Assembly: GCA_038236865.1 (NCBI GenBank)
Contig: JBBRZI010000004.1
Location: 4,053 to 68,052, forward strand
Reading direction: 5' to 3'
Source: UBA4729 sp038236865
GTDB taxonomy: Bacteria > Patescibacteriota > Saccharimonadia > Saccharimonadales > UBA4665
Length of the DNA stretch: 64,000 nt
Shown: piece by piece, positions 36,296 to 45,090 of the stretch
Position numbering within the stretch: position 1 is the first letter of the stretch
Layout: every line of letters starts with the position of its first letter
Made by a program: the position numbers and the translations under genes
Notes under the pieces: generated by a model
Told to the model about the DNA's origin: nothing
Seen by the model: the letters and a program-made list of their open reading frames with translations, nothing else
The model's database searches: none

Positions 36296-36393
36296 GACTT
36301 AAGTTTAGCACCTTGCAGGCTGAGCCGCTCCCAAGCTCTAGTTTGACTATTTGCTAGGTACGTTTGCTGACGATGGGCCGCAACCCTGGGTTT

Positions 36394-37119
36394 TTACATG
36401 AAGCGCGTGATAATGAAGATGCTGAGGGCTCCGACGATCGTCAGGCCGATCGTCCAGTAACTCGAATGCTTGCTGTGGGCCTCGGGCAGAATTTCGCTGG
36501 CGCCAATGTAGAGCAGGAACCCGGCAAAGAACCCAAGATACAGCACCAGCCCGGCGTCGGACAAGTGAAAAACTAACGTTGACGCCGCCCCCAAAACCGG
36601 CGCTACCGCGTCAGCTATCAAAAATCCTACAGCTTGTTTTGAGCTATTCTTATTTACCAACATAAAATTAACCGTATTGAGCCCGTCGGTGAAATCATGG
36701 GCAATCACCGCGATCGCCACGGCGATACCGACGCCCGTTCCAGCCTGAAAACCCAGCCCAATACCGACACCGTCCAAAAAACTGTGCCCAATCAGAGCGA
36801 CTGCGCTAGCCACGCCGACGTGCGGATGGTTGTGCAACGTATACTCGTCTTCTTGGGAATGGTGGATGAGCAGGCTTTTTTCAATAATGTGAAATAGCAG
36901 GAATCCAGCCACCAAGGCAATCATCGGACCAGTCGAGTTGAGGTGCTCGGCCGACAGTATTTTAAATATCTCCGGGAGTAAGTCAAACGCTACCACTCCG
37001 AGTAACACCCCGGCCGTGTAGCCCAAAATGCGATGTAAGTGGTCCCTATTACGAAACGCGAAGAGCCCTCCCAGTAATGTCGAGACGAAGGTTGTTGCCG
37101 AAAGCATGATAGGTAGCAT
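36394..37119 (-). CDS. ZIP-family metal transporter
   Basis: A 241-residue polytopic membrane protein. ZIP features are HSFLDGVGIGLGF (helix 4, metal-binding His/Asp) and AHDFTDGLNTVNF (helix 5), with a histidine-bearing loop (HHSQEDEYTLHNHPH) between helices 3 and 4. It probably imports zinc or another divalent metal. It is transcribed divergently from a Fur-family regulator through a precisely symmetric shared promoter region, which suggests metal-responsive control. Confidence 0.93.
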   Translation of the reverse strand: MLPIMLSATTFVSTLLGGLFAFRNRDHLHRILGYTAGVLLGVVAFDLLPEIFKILSAEHLNSTGPMIALVAGFLLFHIIEKSLLIHHSQEDEYTLHNHPHVGVASAVALIGHSFLDGVGIGLGFQAGTGVGIAVAIAVIAHDFTDGLNTVNFMLVNKNSSKQAVGFLIADAVAPVLGAASTLVFHLSDAGLVLYLGFFAGFLLYIGASEILPEAHSKHSSYWTIGLTIVGALSIFIITRFM

Positions 37120-37125
37120 GTGCTA

Positions 37126-37179
37126 AGAATAGTCGCGTGGTTCGCTAAATTGCAAATTTGTCGCAATTTGTGTTACATT
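37126..37179. promoter_or_regulatory. symmetric divergent promoter for the ZIP transporter and the Fur-family gene
   Basis: The palindrome TTGCAA at 37150-37155 serves as -35 for both strands. Each side has an 18-bp spacer and a -10: TATTCT on the minus strand (37126-37131) and TACATT on the plus strand (37174-37179). Each -10 ends 6 nt before its ATG (37119 minus, 37186 plus). The AT-rich spacer has repeated GCAAATTTG and GCAATTTG motifs, possible operator half-sites. Confidence 0.7.
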
Positions 37180-37185
37180 TGCAAC

Positions 37186-37602
37186 ATGACAGACAGTAAC
37201 CCAGCCCTCGAACGGACGCTCAAATCCAGCCACCGGCACGTCACAACGGCGCGCCACACCGTCTACCAGGCTTTGGCTAACCGCGAGCCCCAAACCATGC
37301 AGCAGCTCGTTAGCCGCTGTCGAATCACTATCGACCGGGCCAGCGTCTACCGAACCGTCCGATTGTTTGAGCAGTTGGGGATTGTGCAACGCCTGCAAAT
37401 TGGTTGGAAATACAAACTGGAGCTGAGCAATGCCTTTCAAGACCACCACCATCACTTGACGTGTCTGCATTGCAGCGCCGTCACGCCCCTGCCCGAAGAC
37501 CTGGTGCTAGAAGCGCAGCTCACCCGTCTGGCGCAGCAGCACAACTTTGACGCGCGCGACCACCAGCTGGAGATTCGCGGCCTCTGTTTAAATTGTCGGT
37601 AA
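37186..37602 (+). CDS. Fur-family metalloregulator (Zur-like by context)
   Basis: A 138-residue Fur protein. The winged-helix domain covers ARHTVYQALANREPQTMQQLV and IDRASVYRTVRLFEQLGIV. The dimerisation domain has HHHHLTCLHCSAV and ends GLCLNCR, giving two CxxC pairs for structural zinc. The neighbouring ZIP transporter suggests a zinc or related metal signal. The start at 37186 is fixed by the -10 placed 6 nt upstream; the longer frame would start inside the promoter. Confidence 0.92.
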   Translation: MTDSNPALERTLKSSHRHVTTARHTVYQALANREPQTMQQLVSRCRITIDRASVYRTVRLFEQLGIVQRLQIGWKYKLELSNAFQDHHHHLTCLHCSAVTPLPEDLVLEAQLTRLAQQHNFDARDHQLEIRGLCLNCR

Positions 37603-37632
37603 TAAAAAAATCCGGGAGAAATATTCCCGGAT
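37603..37632 (-). terminator. intrinsic terminator of the TerC-hydrolase transcript
   Basis: An 8-bp perfect hairpin (ATCCGGGA at 37610-37617, TCCCGGAT at 37625-37632) with a 7-nt loop. Reading on the minus strand it is followed by TTTTTTT. It can also stop the plus-strand Fur transcript as a hairpin without U tract. Confidence 0.75.
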
Positions 37633-37798
37633 CAGAGAAGCATCACACTTCCTACTAATCAGAGTATGCCTGTTGGTTTCAAATTTCAATGGCAAATCAT
37701 ACAGCTGGCCAATTGCAGCATGTGCCCATCTGGACCTTAGCAAATTCTACATCAAACTGGGCGGCAGACAGCTCCAAATAAGCCCCGATTCGGGCCGA

Positions 37799-38668
37799 TT
37801 ATTTAGAACCTGTCAGGATATCTCGCAACCGACTATGGCCAGCTCGGTTCGTGGTAGCCGCGAGGGCGGTAGCGATACGTTCGACCAGAAACTGGCTGGC
37901 CTTATGGGAAATAACATGGCGCTCTCGAATCGTGTGCACCGTAATATTTGACGCCGCCGTTTTGAATATGTGGGCTACCTTCCCGCGTATCACCAGCATG
38001 TCACGCGAACCATAGATCACATCCATCGGCATCTCGAGCGCCTGGATGTCGGCCGCTGCTGTCTGTTCCATGATGGTATGTTGCAAGCTCTTTATGAACG
38101 GCTGCCAGGTTTCGGCGTTAATTTCCACCCCAACCACCCGGCGCGCCAGGCGCTCGACCAAACGAGCGCTGTCCGGGTTAAATGTCGGATTGAGCTGGGT
38201 TATCTGCTCAAAAAACTTAAAGTACCAATCCAACCGCAGTCGGTACCTACGTTTGTCCGGTAAGCCGTCGTACAGCGGCATTTCATAGAGAACGAGCTGC
38301 TTCACAAGATCTGGCCGCCGGTAAGCGACCCGCACCGCCACCAGGCACCCCATCGAATGTCCAACCAGTACGACCGGCGCCCGGGCATGGAGGCCAAGCA
38401 GGCTGGCAATGACACTACTGGCGTGATCATCGACCGTATAGTCGAGCCACTCCGGTTTCGGCGAAGCCCCAAACCCCAGCAAATCATAGGCCACCACCCG
38501 GCAATTCCCCATGCCCAGCAGGGCCGCCACGACGTACCGCCAGACACTCCCCGAGCGACCAATACCGTGCAGCAAAACGACAACATGCCCGCTGCCGCTA
38601 TCGGTAGCGCTGGCCAGACGATAGGGGCGCTTAAGCAAACGATGCCAGACATAAGCAATCGGGCTCAT
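37799..38668 (-). CDS. alpha/beta hydrolase
   Basis: A 289-residue hydrolase. The oxyanion segment VVVLLHGIGRSGSVW, the nucleophile elbow LVGHSMGCLVAVRVA (G-H-S-M-G) and a distal RERHVISHKAS histidine are canonical. The cap region is helical. The ATG at 38668 lies 7 nt after the TerC-family stop; the longer frame overlapping that gene is rejected. Substrate unknown. A 170-nt 3' region without genes separates it from its terminator. Confidence 0.88.
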   Translation of the reverse strand: MSPIAYVWHRLLKRPYRLASATDSGSGHVVVLLHGIGRSGSVWRYVVAALLGMGNCRVVAYDLLGFGASPKPEWLDYTVDDHASSVIASLLGLHARAPVVLVGHSMGCLVAVRVAYRRPDLVKQLVLYEMPLYDGLPDKRRYRLRLDWYFKFFEQITQLNPTFNPDSARLVERLARRVVGVEINAETWQPFIKSLQHTIMEQTAAADIQALEMPMDVIYGSRDMLVIRGKVAHIFKTAASNITVHTIRERHVISHKASQFLVERIATALAATTNRAGHSRLRDILTGSK

Positions 38669-38675
38669 CGCGTAC

Positions 38676-39704
38676 TCAGCGCCGGGCCAAGCCAGTTTTG
38701 AGAGCGGCCTTGTTGCGGATGAATTCCCGTGAAGCAATATACGAGGCACCAATGACACCCAGGCCAACGACCCCCGTGACGGCATCCGGTATTTCGAAAA
38801 ATACGCTCGCCAGTAACGCTACGGCCAGCACCAGAATGGCATAGTGGGCGCCGTGTTCAAGGTAGATGAGTTCGCTCAGTGTGCCCTTTTCGACGAGGTA
38901 GACGGTTAAACTGCGCACCCAAATTGCGCCAACGCCCAGCCCCAGAGCGATCAGTATCACTTTATCGGTAATCGCAAAGGCCCCGAGCACACCATCGAAG
39001 CTAAAGCTGGCGTCGAGCATCTCAAGGTATATGAAGGCCAAGAGCGCCCCCCAGCCGGAATACATCTGTGTACTGTCGTCACCCGTGAGTCGAGCCAAGA
39101 CGTCGATAAATAGCTTGAGAACTACGTATGAGACTACGCCTATCGCGCCGGCCCGAATGACTACGCCGCTGTCGGGCGCCAGCGCCGCCGCCGCGCCCAC
39201 CACGAGCAGGCCGGCCAGCGGGGCGATCCAAATGGCTCCACCCAATCGCTGCAAAGGTCGCTCCAGGTGATGGAGCCACAGAATCTCGCGTTTATGGTCC
39301 AGGAAGAAGTAAAACGTCAGTGTCAGCAGGAACGCCCCGCCAAAGGCCGCGATACTGGCGTGGGCAGCGTGCAGATACTCAGCGTAGACAGTCGGGTGGT
39401 GCAAGGCGTCATCAATCACTGTCTTCCAGCTCAAGTGGGCGGTGATGGCGACGATGGCAATGGGGAATATAAAACGCATGCCCAGGATAGCAATCAGCAT
39501 GCCGACCGTTAGAAAAAGTTTGCGCCAGATTAGCGGCAAGCGTTCCAAGATCTTGGCATTTAAGATTGCATTGTCGAAGCTAAAAGCGACTTCGATGGCG
39601 ATTAATACTACCGCGGCAACGGCACCGCCGGGGCCAAACATAAAAAAGGCCGTGATTATGGCGGCAACTGTCAATAGCCCAGAAAATCCAAAGTGTCGAA
39701 GCAT
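38676..39704 (-). CDS. TerC/DUF475-type integral membrane protein
   Basis: A 342-residue polytopic protein with about nine helices. TerC-superfamily markers are EVAFSFDNAILNAKIL near residue 38 and the symmetric LDASFSFDGVLGAFAI in the second half, each with acidic residues within helices. TerC-type proteins are linked to metal (Mn) efflux and stress resistance. It is followed by the alpha/beta hydrolase on the same transcript. Confidence 0.9.
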   Translation of the reverse strand: MLRHFGFSGLLTVAAIITAFFMFGPGGAVAAVVLIAIEVAFSFDNAILNAKILERLPLIWRKLFLTVGMLIAILGMRFIFPIAIVAITAHLSWKTVIDDALHHPTVYAEYLHAAHASIAAFGGAFLLTLTFYFFLDHKREILWLHHLERPLQRLGGAIWIAPLAGLLVVGAAAALAPDSGVVIRAGAIGVVSYVVLKLFIDVLARLTGDDSTQMYSGWGALLAFIYLEMLDASFSFDGVLGAFAITDKVILIALGLGVGAIWVRSLTVYLVEKGTLSELIYLEHGAHYAILVLAVALLASVFFEIPDAVTGVVGLGVIGASYIASREFIRNKAALKTGLARR

Positions 39705-39740
39705 TTGCTAATATCCTACCACATTAAACTGACGCGACAG

Positions 39741-39770
39741 TTGCCAAGTGCCGGCCAGGCTCTGTACAAT
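39741..39770 (+). promoter_or_regulatory. promoter of the CNNM gene
   Basis: TTGCCA (39741-39746), an 18-bp spacer and TACAAT (39765-39770). It ends 10 nt before an ATG at 39781 that opens a 10-codon frame, not the CNNM frame. Confidence 0.6.
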
Positions 39771-39814
39771 AGTCTCAAACATGCCAACCATACCCGCCCA
39801 AGAAGCAGCCTAAT

Positions 39815-40816
39815 TTGGAATTTATAATCGTAGTCGTTGAAGTCGCGTTACTGGTGCTAGCTTCGGCTATCTGCTCCGGCTTAAATATTGCCATTATGTC
39901 GCTCGACATGGCCGATTTGAAGCGCAAAGCCCACCTGGGCAATCGGCAGGCCAAACGCGTTCTGCCGCTCAAACAAAGAACGCATCTAACGCTCGCCAGT
40001 ATCCTGTTGGCCAACGTCGCTGCTGTTTCGGCTACTTCTCTCGTCCTTGAGACCTACTTTGGCGGGCTGATTGCCGGCATACTAAGTACCCTATTGATTG
40101 TGATTTTGGGTGAAGTGATACCGCAGGCGCTGTTCGCCAAGAATCCTCTGATGTGGGCGAGCTATCTCGCGCCCGTCCTCAGCCTCATGATCAAAGCGAC
40201 ATACCTCGTATCCAAGCCCCTCGAGTTATTGCTCGATACAATGATTGGTCGCCAGCCGGCAGAGCTCCAAAGCCGTCACGAACTCGGTATGATGATTACG
40301 GAACACCTCGGGCACGCCAGCAGTGAGCTCGACGACGACGAAGTCGAAATCATCCGTGGTGCCCTCCAACTGAGCGAGAAACGCGTCCGCGATATCATGA
40401 CGCCGATTACTAAAGTCTATTGGCTGGCGCCCGACACCGTCATTAGCGAAAAACGCTTAACCGAAATCAAAGCCAGCGGCCTCAGTCGCATACCCATATT
40501 TAACCGTTCGGTGACGAAATGTTATGGCATCCTGCTGACGAAAGAAATGATAGATATTGACTTTGACGAGCAAAAGTATCGGGTCGATGACCTGCCCCTC
40601 CACGCCGTCCAACTGATTGGCAGCAAAACGGCTCTCGACACGATGTTTCGAGTTTTTATCAACGCCGGTACGCACCTTATCCCGGTTGAGCGCGATGACA
40701 ACATCGTCGGCATCATTACGATCGAAGATTTAATTGAAGAAATCATCGGCCAAGAGATCGAGGACGAAACTGATCGCCTCAACAAGAATAAAGTTCGCTT
40801 TGCGATGCTTCGCTAA
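39815..40816 (+). CDS. CNNM/HlyC-CorC-type transporter (DUF21 and CBS domains)
   Basis: A protein of at least 333 residues with an N-terminal DUF21 membrane domain (ASAICSGLNIAIMSLD, VILGEVIPQALFAKN) and two CBS repeats (RVRDIMTPITKVYWL and ITIEDLIEEIIGQEIEDE). Such proteins are linked to Mg or other cation export. The only start in this frame is TTG at 39815. An upstream ATG at 39781 sits at the expected distance from the promoter but is one base out of frame, so the true N-terminus may have been lost to a frameshift. Confidence 0.88.
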   Translation: MEFIIVVVEVALLVLASAICSGLNIAIMSLDMADLKRKAHLGNRQAKRVLPLKQRTHLTLASILLANVAAVSATSLVLETYFGGLIAGILSTLLIVILGEVIPQALFAKNPLMWASYLAPVLSLMIKATYLVSKPLELLLDTMIGRQPAELQSRHELGMMITEHLGHASSELDDDEVEIIRGALQLSEKRVRDIMTPITKVYWLAPDTVISEKRLTEIKASGLSRIPIFNRSVTKCYGILLTKEMIDIDFDEQKYRVDDLPLHAVQLIGSKTALDTMFRVFINAGTHLIPVERDDNIVGIITIEDLIEEIIGQEIEDETDRLNKNKVRFAMLR

Positions 40817-41406
40817 CTCGTCGAGCGCCAAGTCGGGGATCGGCCGTAAAGCGCCAGCAGCTTCGCTTGCGCTGAGGCGGTGCTAGCGATTGGAAGTGGC
40901 TCGGCAGCGCACGCCTCTGGTTGCACTACACTCGGCAGCGCTGCGGCGTAATCATAGGCAGCCTGCGCGGCCCCCGGGTCAAAACTAAGCGACATGCCAA
41001 TGGCAGTAGCTAATCCCCAGGCTTGCACGAGTAAGTCAGTCGCAACCCGGCGCAGGTACAGGTCATTACTAACGACACCATCGACCGGGTGAGCCAGTTC
41101 GTCGGGGTCGGCTTCGGCGGCGGCCAGTTCGGCAGCGTCGGCCGCTAGCTGCCACTCGGCACTTAGATCAACGGCGGCCTCATCGACAGTGGTTTCGGCT
41201 TCGTCGCTAGGCAAGTCAGCCACTTCAACCACTGCGCCGGCCAGGAGGGTCGGTACTGCAGTCAGTTCGCTCAACATGTAATCGACCAGGTCGCGCACAT
41301 GCCAGTCAGTACACGGCGTGACATTGGCGAGTTGTTCGGGCCGCACTTGTCTGATGACGCCGGTCGCCTGAGCGAGACACTTGCTAAATAGTTCCGCTCC
41401 ATCCAT
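40813..41406 (-). CDS. maleylpyruvate isomerase-like/DinB-fold protein
   Basis: A 197-residue protein of the TIGR03086/mycothiol-dependent isomerase N-terminal type, with VRPEQLANVTPCTDWHVRDLVDYML, whose His residue aligns with the metal-binding histidine of the DinB fold. The middle is Ala/Glu/Asp rich. The C-terminal DLLVQAWGLATAIG is typical. Mycothiol use by this organism is not implied. GGGAG precedes the ATG. The stop overlaps the CNNM stop from the opposite strand by 4 nt. Confidence 0.78.
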   Translation of the reverse strand: MDGAELFSKCLAQATGVIRQVRPEQLANVTPCTDWHVRDLVDYMLSELTAVPTLLAGAVVEVADLPSDEAETTVDEAAVDLSAEWQLAADAAELAAAEADPDELAHPVDGVVSNDLYLRRVATDLLVQAWGLATAIGMSLSFDPGAAQAAYDYAAALPSVVQPEACAAEPLPIASTASAQAKLLALYGRSPTWRSTS

Positions 41407-41532
41407 TGCTCACACTCCCTTTATTTACAGTCCTACTTCGTCATCATACGGGTCGGCTCAGAGGCTGACTGTAAGCATTCTCGCAGATCGTGGCGAGCTA
41501 TGGTGCAAGCGACAGCGGCCGGCAATAGACAG

Positions 41533-42810
41533 CTACAGGAGAGAACTTTGAGGCGATTGGTCACTACCATCGTCGTCGGCGCCGCTATCGAGCTCTAAGC
41601 CCTTAATGCGCGGCATGGCACTGTAGCCGATCTGGCCTTGCATGCTACCGATAATGTGCGCGGTGCCCAGTAGCAGTGTATTGGCTTGTTTTTCACGCTG
41701 GGCCCATAATTTTTCGTACGCGACGCGCTCTTTTTGGACCTGCAGGGTCATGGCTTGATACGTCTCAACCATTGACTCAATCTGCTGGATGAATTCGTGG
41801 CTCGTCACATAAGCAAACAACGCTTCGGCTTTGCCGCCCTGATTCTGAGCGAGGGCTTTTTGCAGACCAACGTCGAGCAAGCCTTTGCGTAGCAGCGTGC
41901 CGAGAATGATGGCCAGGTTCGGCTTACACACCCAGACCCCATCGAACTGCCCCATATCGTCGGCTAGGTGCTTCGGCATGGCTTCGGTGATAATAACGGC
42001 GACATTGGCTTTGGCCTCGCGCAAGTCTTGCTTGAGTTTAGGTACCCAGCCGTCCGTCCAGTTTTTGGTGCGTTTGATCTCCCACAATATGACGCCACAG
42101 GTCGTACCGCGCGGGCTCTTGACCGTTTGGCTGATATCACCACCCTTGACGCCTTTGGCCACCGGCTCGATAGCATCATCGCGAAACGCCGCTGCCAAAG
42201 TGGCTTCAAAATCGAGTTCCATAACCTCGCCTTGCATTTGTTGCGAGCCTTGGGCGGCTTTGCGCTGGGCGTCATCAAGGGCTTTTTGCAAATCGGTGAT
42301 AGTTTTTTCTTTACCGGCGAGATTCATACGGTGGCGTTCATCGGCCAGCTTCGTGGCTTCGGCGCGGATCTTGGCGGTCTCTTCGTTCAGCCGCTTCTGC
42401 ATCTCGAGTTCGGCGTTGTCTTTGGCACTAGTAGCGACGCGGACGGCTTTTGTAAGTTGCGTCAGCTGCTCGCGCATCTGCATTTTCTCGGATTCGGCGT
42501 GGCTTGCATCTTCGCGCAGACTTTTGAGTAGTATGTCGTGCTCGGCAGTCGCCCGCTTTTGGGCCGACAAGACTTCTGACTCAAGCCGTTTTTTGGTAAT
42601 CTCCAGTTCAGTTTGGGCTTCCTTTTGAGCCAGCTCCATCGCCGCCTCGGTGCTGCGCCGAGCCTCAGCTGCGGCTTCGCTTCTGACGCGTGTCAATTCC
42701 GCGACGTGCTTTTGGTGTTCGGCAGCCAAAACGCGAGCCTCAATCTGCCCCTCCAGGGCCTTATCAATCTCAATCTCCACCCCACAACTCGAACAAACTA
42801 TCGTATTCAT
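41533..42810 (-). CDS. DUF2130 protein
   Basis: A 425-residue protein with a zinc-ribbon-like start (CSSCGVEIEID), a long coiled coil (about 25-190, rich in A/E/K/R) and the DUF2130 domain (GEVMELDFEATLAAAFRDDAIEPVAKG, GVILWEIKRTKNWTDGWVPKLKQD, VCKPNLAIILGTLLRKGL). The domain resembles a restriction-type nuclease fold; the Glu-x-Lys in WEIKRTKNW is the likely active site. The biological role is unclear. GATACT ends 6 nt before the ATG. Confidence 0.88.
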   Translation of the reverse strand: MNTIVCSSCGVEIEIDKALEGQIEARVLAAEHQKHVAELTRVRSEAAAEARRSTEAAMELAQKEAQTELEITKKRLESEVLSAQKRATAEHDILLKSLREDASHAESEKMQMREQLTQLTKAVRVATSAKDNAELEMQKRLNEETAKIRAEATKLADERHRMNLAGKEKTITDLQKALDDAQRKAAQGSQQMQGEVMELDFEATLAAAFRDDAIEPVAKGVKGGDISQTVKSPRGTTCGVILWEIKRTKNWTDGWVPKLKQDLREAKANVAVIITEAMPKHLADDMGQFDGVWVCKPNLAIILGTLLRKGLLDVGLQKALAQNQGGKAEALFAYVTSHEFIQQIESMVETYQAMTLQVQKERVAYEKLWAQREKQANTLLLGTAHIIGSMQGQIGYSAMPRIKGLELDSGADDDGSDQSPQSSLL

Positions 42811-42907
42811 ACTACTAGTATCTCAGTATTTCGAGACAGCTCAAATACTTTTTGCCGGTGATGACATTTTTTTGTTCGGGCCGAGTCGGGGCCGGGGGCC
42901 ACAGCGG

Positions 42908-42936
42908 TTGATCGAGAAGTGTAATTACGCTATAAT
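42908..42936 (+). promoter_or_regulatory. strong promoter of mscS
   Basis: TTGATC (42908-42913), 17-bp spacer, TATAAT (42931-42936). This is the best consensus promoter in the window. The transcript has a leader of about 70 nt. Confidence 0.75.
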
Positions 42937-42946
42937 ATCAGTAATC

Positions 42947-42994
42947 GGCAATAGCGTTATTGCCCTAATAAACCGGCGCTGTAAAGCGCTTTTT
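42947..42994 (+). promoter_or_regulatory. two-hairpin leader with terminator-like element before mscS
   Basis: Hairpin 1: GGCAATA/TATTGCC (42947-42953 with 42958-42964), 7 bp, 4-nt loop. Hairpin 2: GCGCT/AGCGC with a flanking G-U pair (42975-42980 with 42985-42990), loop GTAA, followed by TTTTT (42990-42994). The second has the form of an intrinsic terminator placed only about 18 nt before the start codon, which suggests attenuation. Confidence 0.5.
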
Positions 42995-43012
42995 ACATGA
43001 AAAGGACCTGCT

Positions 43013-44035
43013 TTGAACTTACTGGCCGAGAGCCTAACCAATAACACTACCCTTGCCGTCAAAGAAATCGTCGATCGGCTGGCTAGCACCATTTTTAGCG
43101 CCCATTCAATTCTGGTGTTTGCGTTGTCGCTGGCGACCGCCCTATTACTGGGGCGAGTGATAGCCGCCATCTTGCGCCGTCTAGTCGTTATCATCGGTCG
43201 GCGGGCCGATAAAACCGAGGACTTGACCGTCGTTAATCGGGTACGTCGCTACGAAACTATCTTGGTGTTGAGTATTGCTGTCATTCGGACATCTTTAATT
43301 CTATTCGCCCTCTACTTCTGGTGGGCACTGACGCACACTTCGGGGAGTTCCGGACAACCAACAGCAATCATTGGGGCGAGCGCCCTGATCGTAGTGGTGG
43401 TCAGCGGTGCGCTCAGCCCAGCGCTGCGCGATATTGCCGCCGGCAGCTTAATGATGCTCGAAGAATGGTACGGTGTCGGCGATCACATCCGGGTTGAGCC
43501 GTTTATGGATCTGCAGGGCGTCGTTGAACGTGTCACGCTTCGCTCAACGCGCATCCGCGGCCTCAACGGTGAAGTTATCTGGATCAACAACCAAACCATC
43601 CAAGGCGTACGCGTGACGCCCAAAGGCAGCCGAATGATCGGGCTCGAGCTGTTCGTGACTGACCTCAAAGCCGGCCAACAGCTGATCGAGATCACCAACA
43701 AACGCCTGCCGATTGGCCCCCTACTGGTTATTAACCCCCTGGTTATAACTTCTACCGAAGAAGTCGGTGATAAGCTCTGGCAAATAACCGCCATCGGCGA
43801 AACAGCACCGGGTCGCGAGTGGCTGATCGAACAGTCGGCCACAGAGCTGATTAAACGCCTCGACGAGGAAAACCCAACCCAAATTATCGCCCACGGCCCA
43901 CTCGCCCGCTACGCCGATAGCGAGGCCGAACGTCGCTTTACTCGTACCCTCGCCAACACCCGTAAACGGCAGGCCCCCAAACGCCGTACACTCGTGAAAC
44001 CAGCGACCGCCCTCAGAAACCGATCAAAAAGTTAG
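43013..44035 (+). CDS. MscS-family mechanosensitive channel
   Basis: A 340-residue membrane protein with an N-terminal helix (about 35-60), further helices (about 85-110 and 120-140) and the MscS pore/beta domain (VVSGALSPALRDIAAGSLMMLEEWYGVGDHIRV, GVVERVTLRSTRIRGLNGEVIWINNQTIQGV). It would release osmolytes on hypo-osmotic shock. The start is TTG at 43013 with AAAAGGACC upstream. The stop overlaps that of the convergent downstream gene by 4 nt. Confidence 0.93.
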   Translation: MNLLAESLTNNTTLAVKEIVDRLASTIFSAHSILVFALSLATALLLGRVIAAILRRLVVIIGRRADKTEDLTVVNRVRRYETILVLSIAVIRTSLILFALYFWWALTHTSGSSGQPTAIIGASALIVVVVSGALSPALRDIAAGSLMMLEEWYGVGDHIRVEPFMDLQGVVERVTLRSTRIRGLNGEVIWINNQTIQGVRVTPKGSRMIGLELFVTDLKAGQQLIEITNKRLPIGPLLVINPLVITSTEEVGDKLWQITAIGETAPGREWLIEQSATELIKRLDEENPTQIIAHGPLARYADSEAERRFTRTLANTRKRQAPKRRTLVKPATALRNRSKS

Positions 44036-45066
44036 TCCTCGGCGTCTAGGCGTTGTTCTTGATAGATCGCGTAGCGGAGCGCAATCAGCAGTAGTAGGTT
44101 TGCCAGAAAACCGGGGATTGCCCCGAATTGAATGCGCGAGAATATAAAGAATTCTGTCAGTAATAAGTTAACGAGCGTGGCCCGTCGAAACCATTCGAAC
44201 CCGGCGAGCCGTGAGCGCGTCAATTTGAGTGCGCCGATCACTGCAAAGACCGCGGCCACGAGGGAAGCCAGTAATTGTCCGATAATTAATTCCGAGCCGT
44301 ACGAATCAGCTCCGCGCAATAACGCCGTGAGATCATCAAAGTTATTAAAAATGCTGGCAAAGATCGTCACTAAAAATAACACTGCTTCAGCTATAAACAA
44401 CGCCCCGACCAGACGATCAGAGCCACGCAGCTTCCAGAAGCGTCGATACTGCCGGCTCATGGACTCGAGCAAACGATAGAACCGATTGGGTCCATCAGTT
44501 GGGACCAGTTCGACGCGCCCCAGCAGAACACGCAGCTCCTTGGTGATGAAACTCGATTGATCGGCGTGGGCCAACAAGTCACGAATCCGGGCCCGCTCCA
44601 GCCGATCCATATCGTGCAGGACGGCTTCCTCAAACTGATTAAGGGCATTGAGTTGGTACTCCTGGCTAGTCAGCCGTTGGGTGCGGCTCAAAAAGTTAAA
44701 CAGCAGGTACAACACAATAAAAATTGCATAAATAATACCGATGGTGGGCCGGAAAAAGTAGTTGTTATCTTTCGTTAAAAACTTACCGAGTTCATCAATA
44801 AAAATACCAAAGCCGACACCGCCGACGATGGCGGCCAGACGCAGCACCCGCGCCCCTAAAAACGAGATCGTGAGGGTGATCGACGCCAGCATCAGCAAGC
44901 CGCCGTACAACATGTGCGCGATGTGCAAGCTGCCGCCGCCGACCTGCGGATAGCCAGCCAAGTAGAGCGCAAACCGCAGTAGCAGCAAGCTGGTGGCGGC
45001 CGAAATCAAGAAAAATTCAAAGTTATCGCGGGCCGAGACATTGCGGTGAAAGATGTTCTTTAGCAT
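44032..45066 (-). CDS. polytopic membrane protein of unknown function
   Basis: A 344-residue protein with about six to seven transmembrane helices: near 18-37, 50-68, 73-93, 107-125, then a cytoplasmic helical segment (about 130-225), and three more helices near 230-325. GVGFGIFIDELGKFL is the most distinctive motif (acidic residues in a helix). The family is not recognised. TATACT lies 9 nt before the ATG. Confidence 0.75.
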   Translation of the reverse strand: MLKNIFHRNVSARDNFEFFLISAATSLLLLRFALYLAGYPQVGGGSLHIAHMLYGGLLMLASITLTISFLGARVLRLAAIVGGVGFGIFIDELGKFLTKDNNYFFRPTIGIIYAIFIVLYLLFNFLSRTQRLTSQEYQLNALNQFEEAVLHDMDRLERARIRDLLAHADQSSFITKELRVLLGRVELVPTDGPNRFYRLLESMSRQYRRFWKLRGSDRLVGALFIAEAVLFLVTIFASIFNNFDDLTALLRGADSYGSELIIGQLLASLVAAVFAVIGALKLTRSRLAGFEWFRRATLVNLLLTEFFIFSRIQFGAIPGFLANLLLLIALRYAIYQEQRLDAED

Positions 45067-45090
45067 TTGACCTTAAGTATAGCGTAGTTG

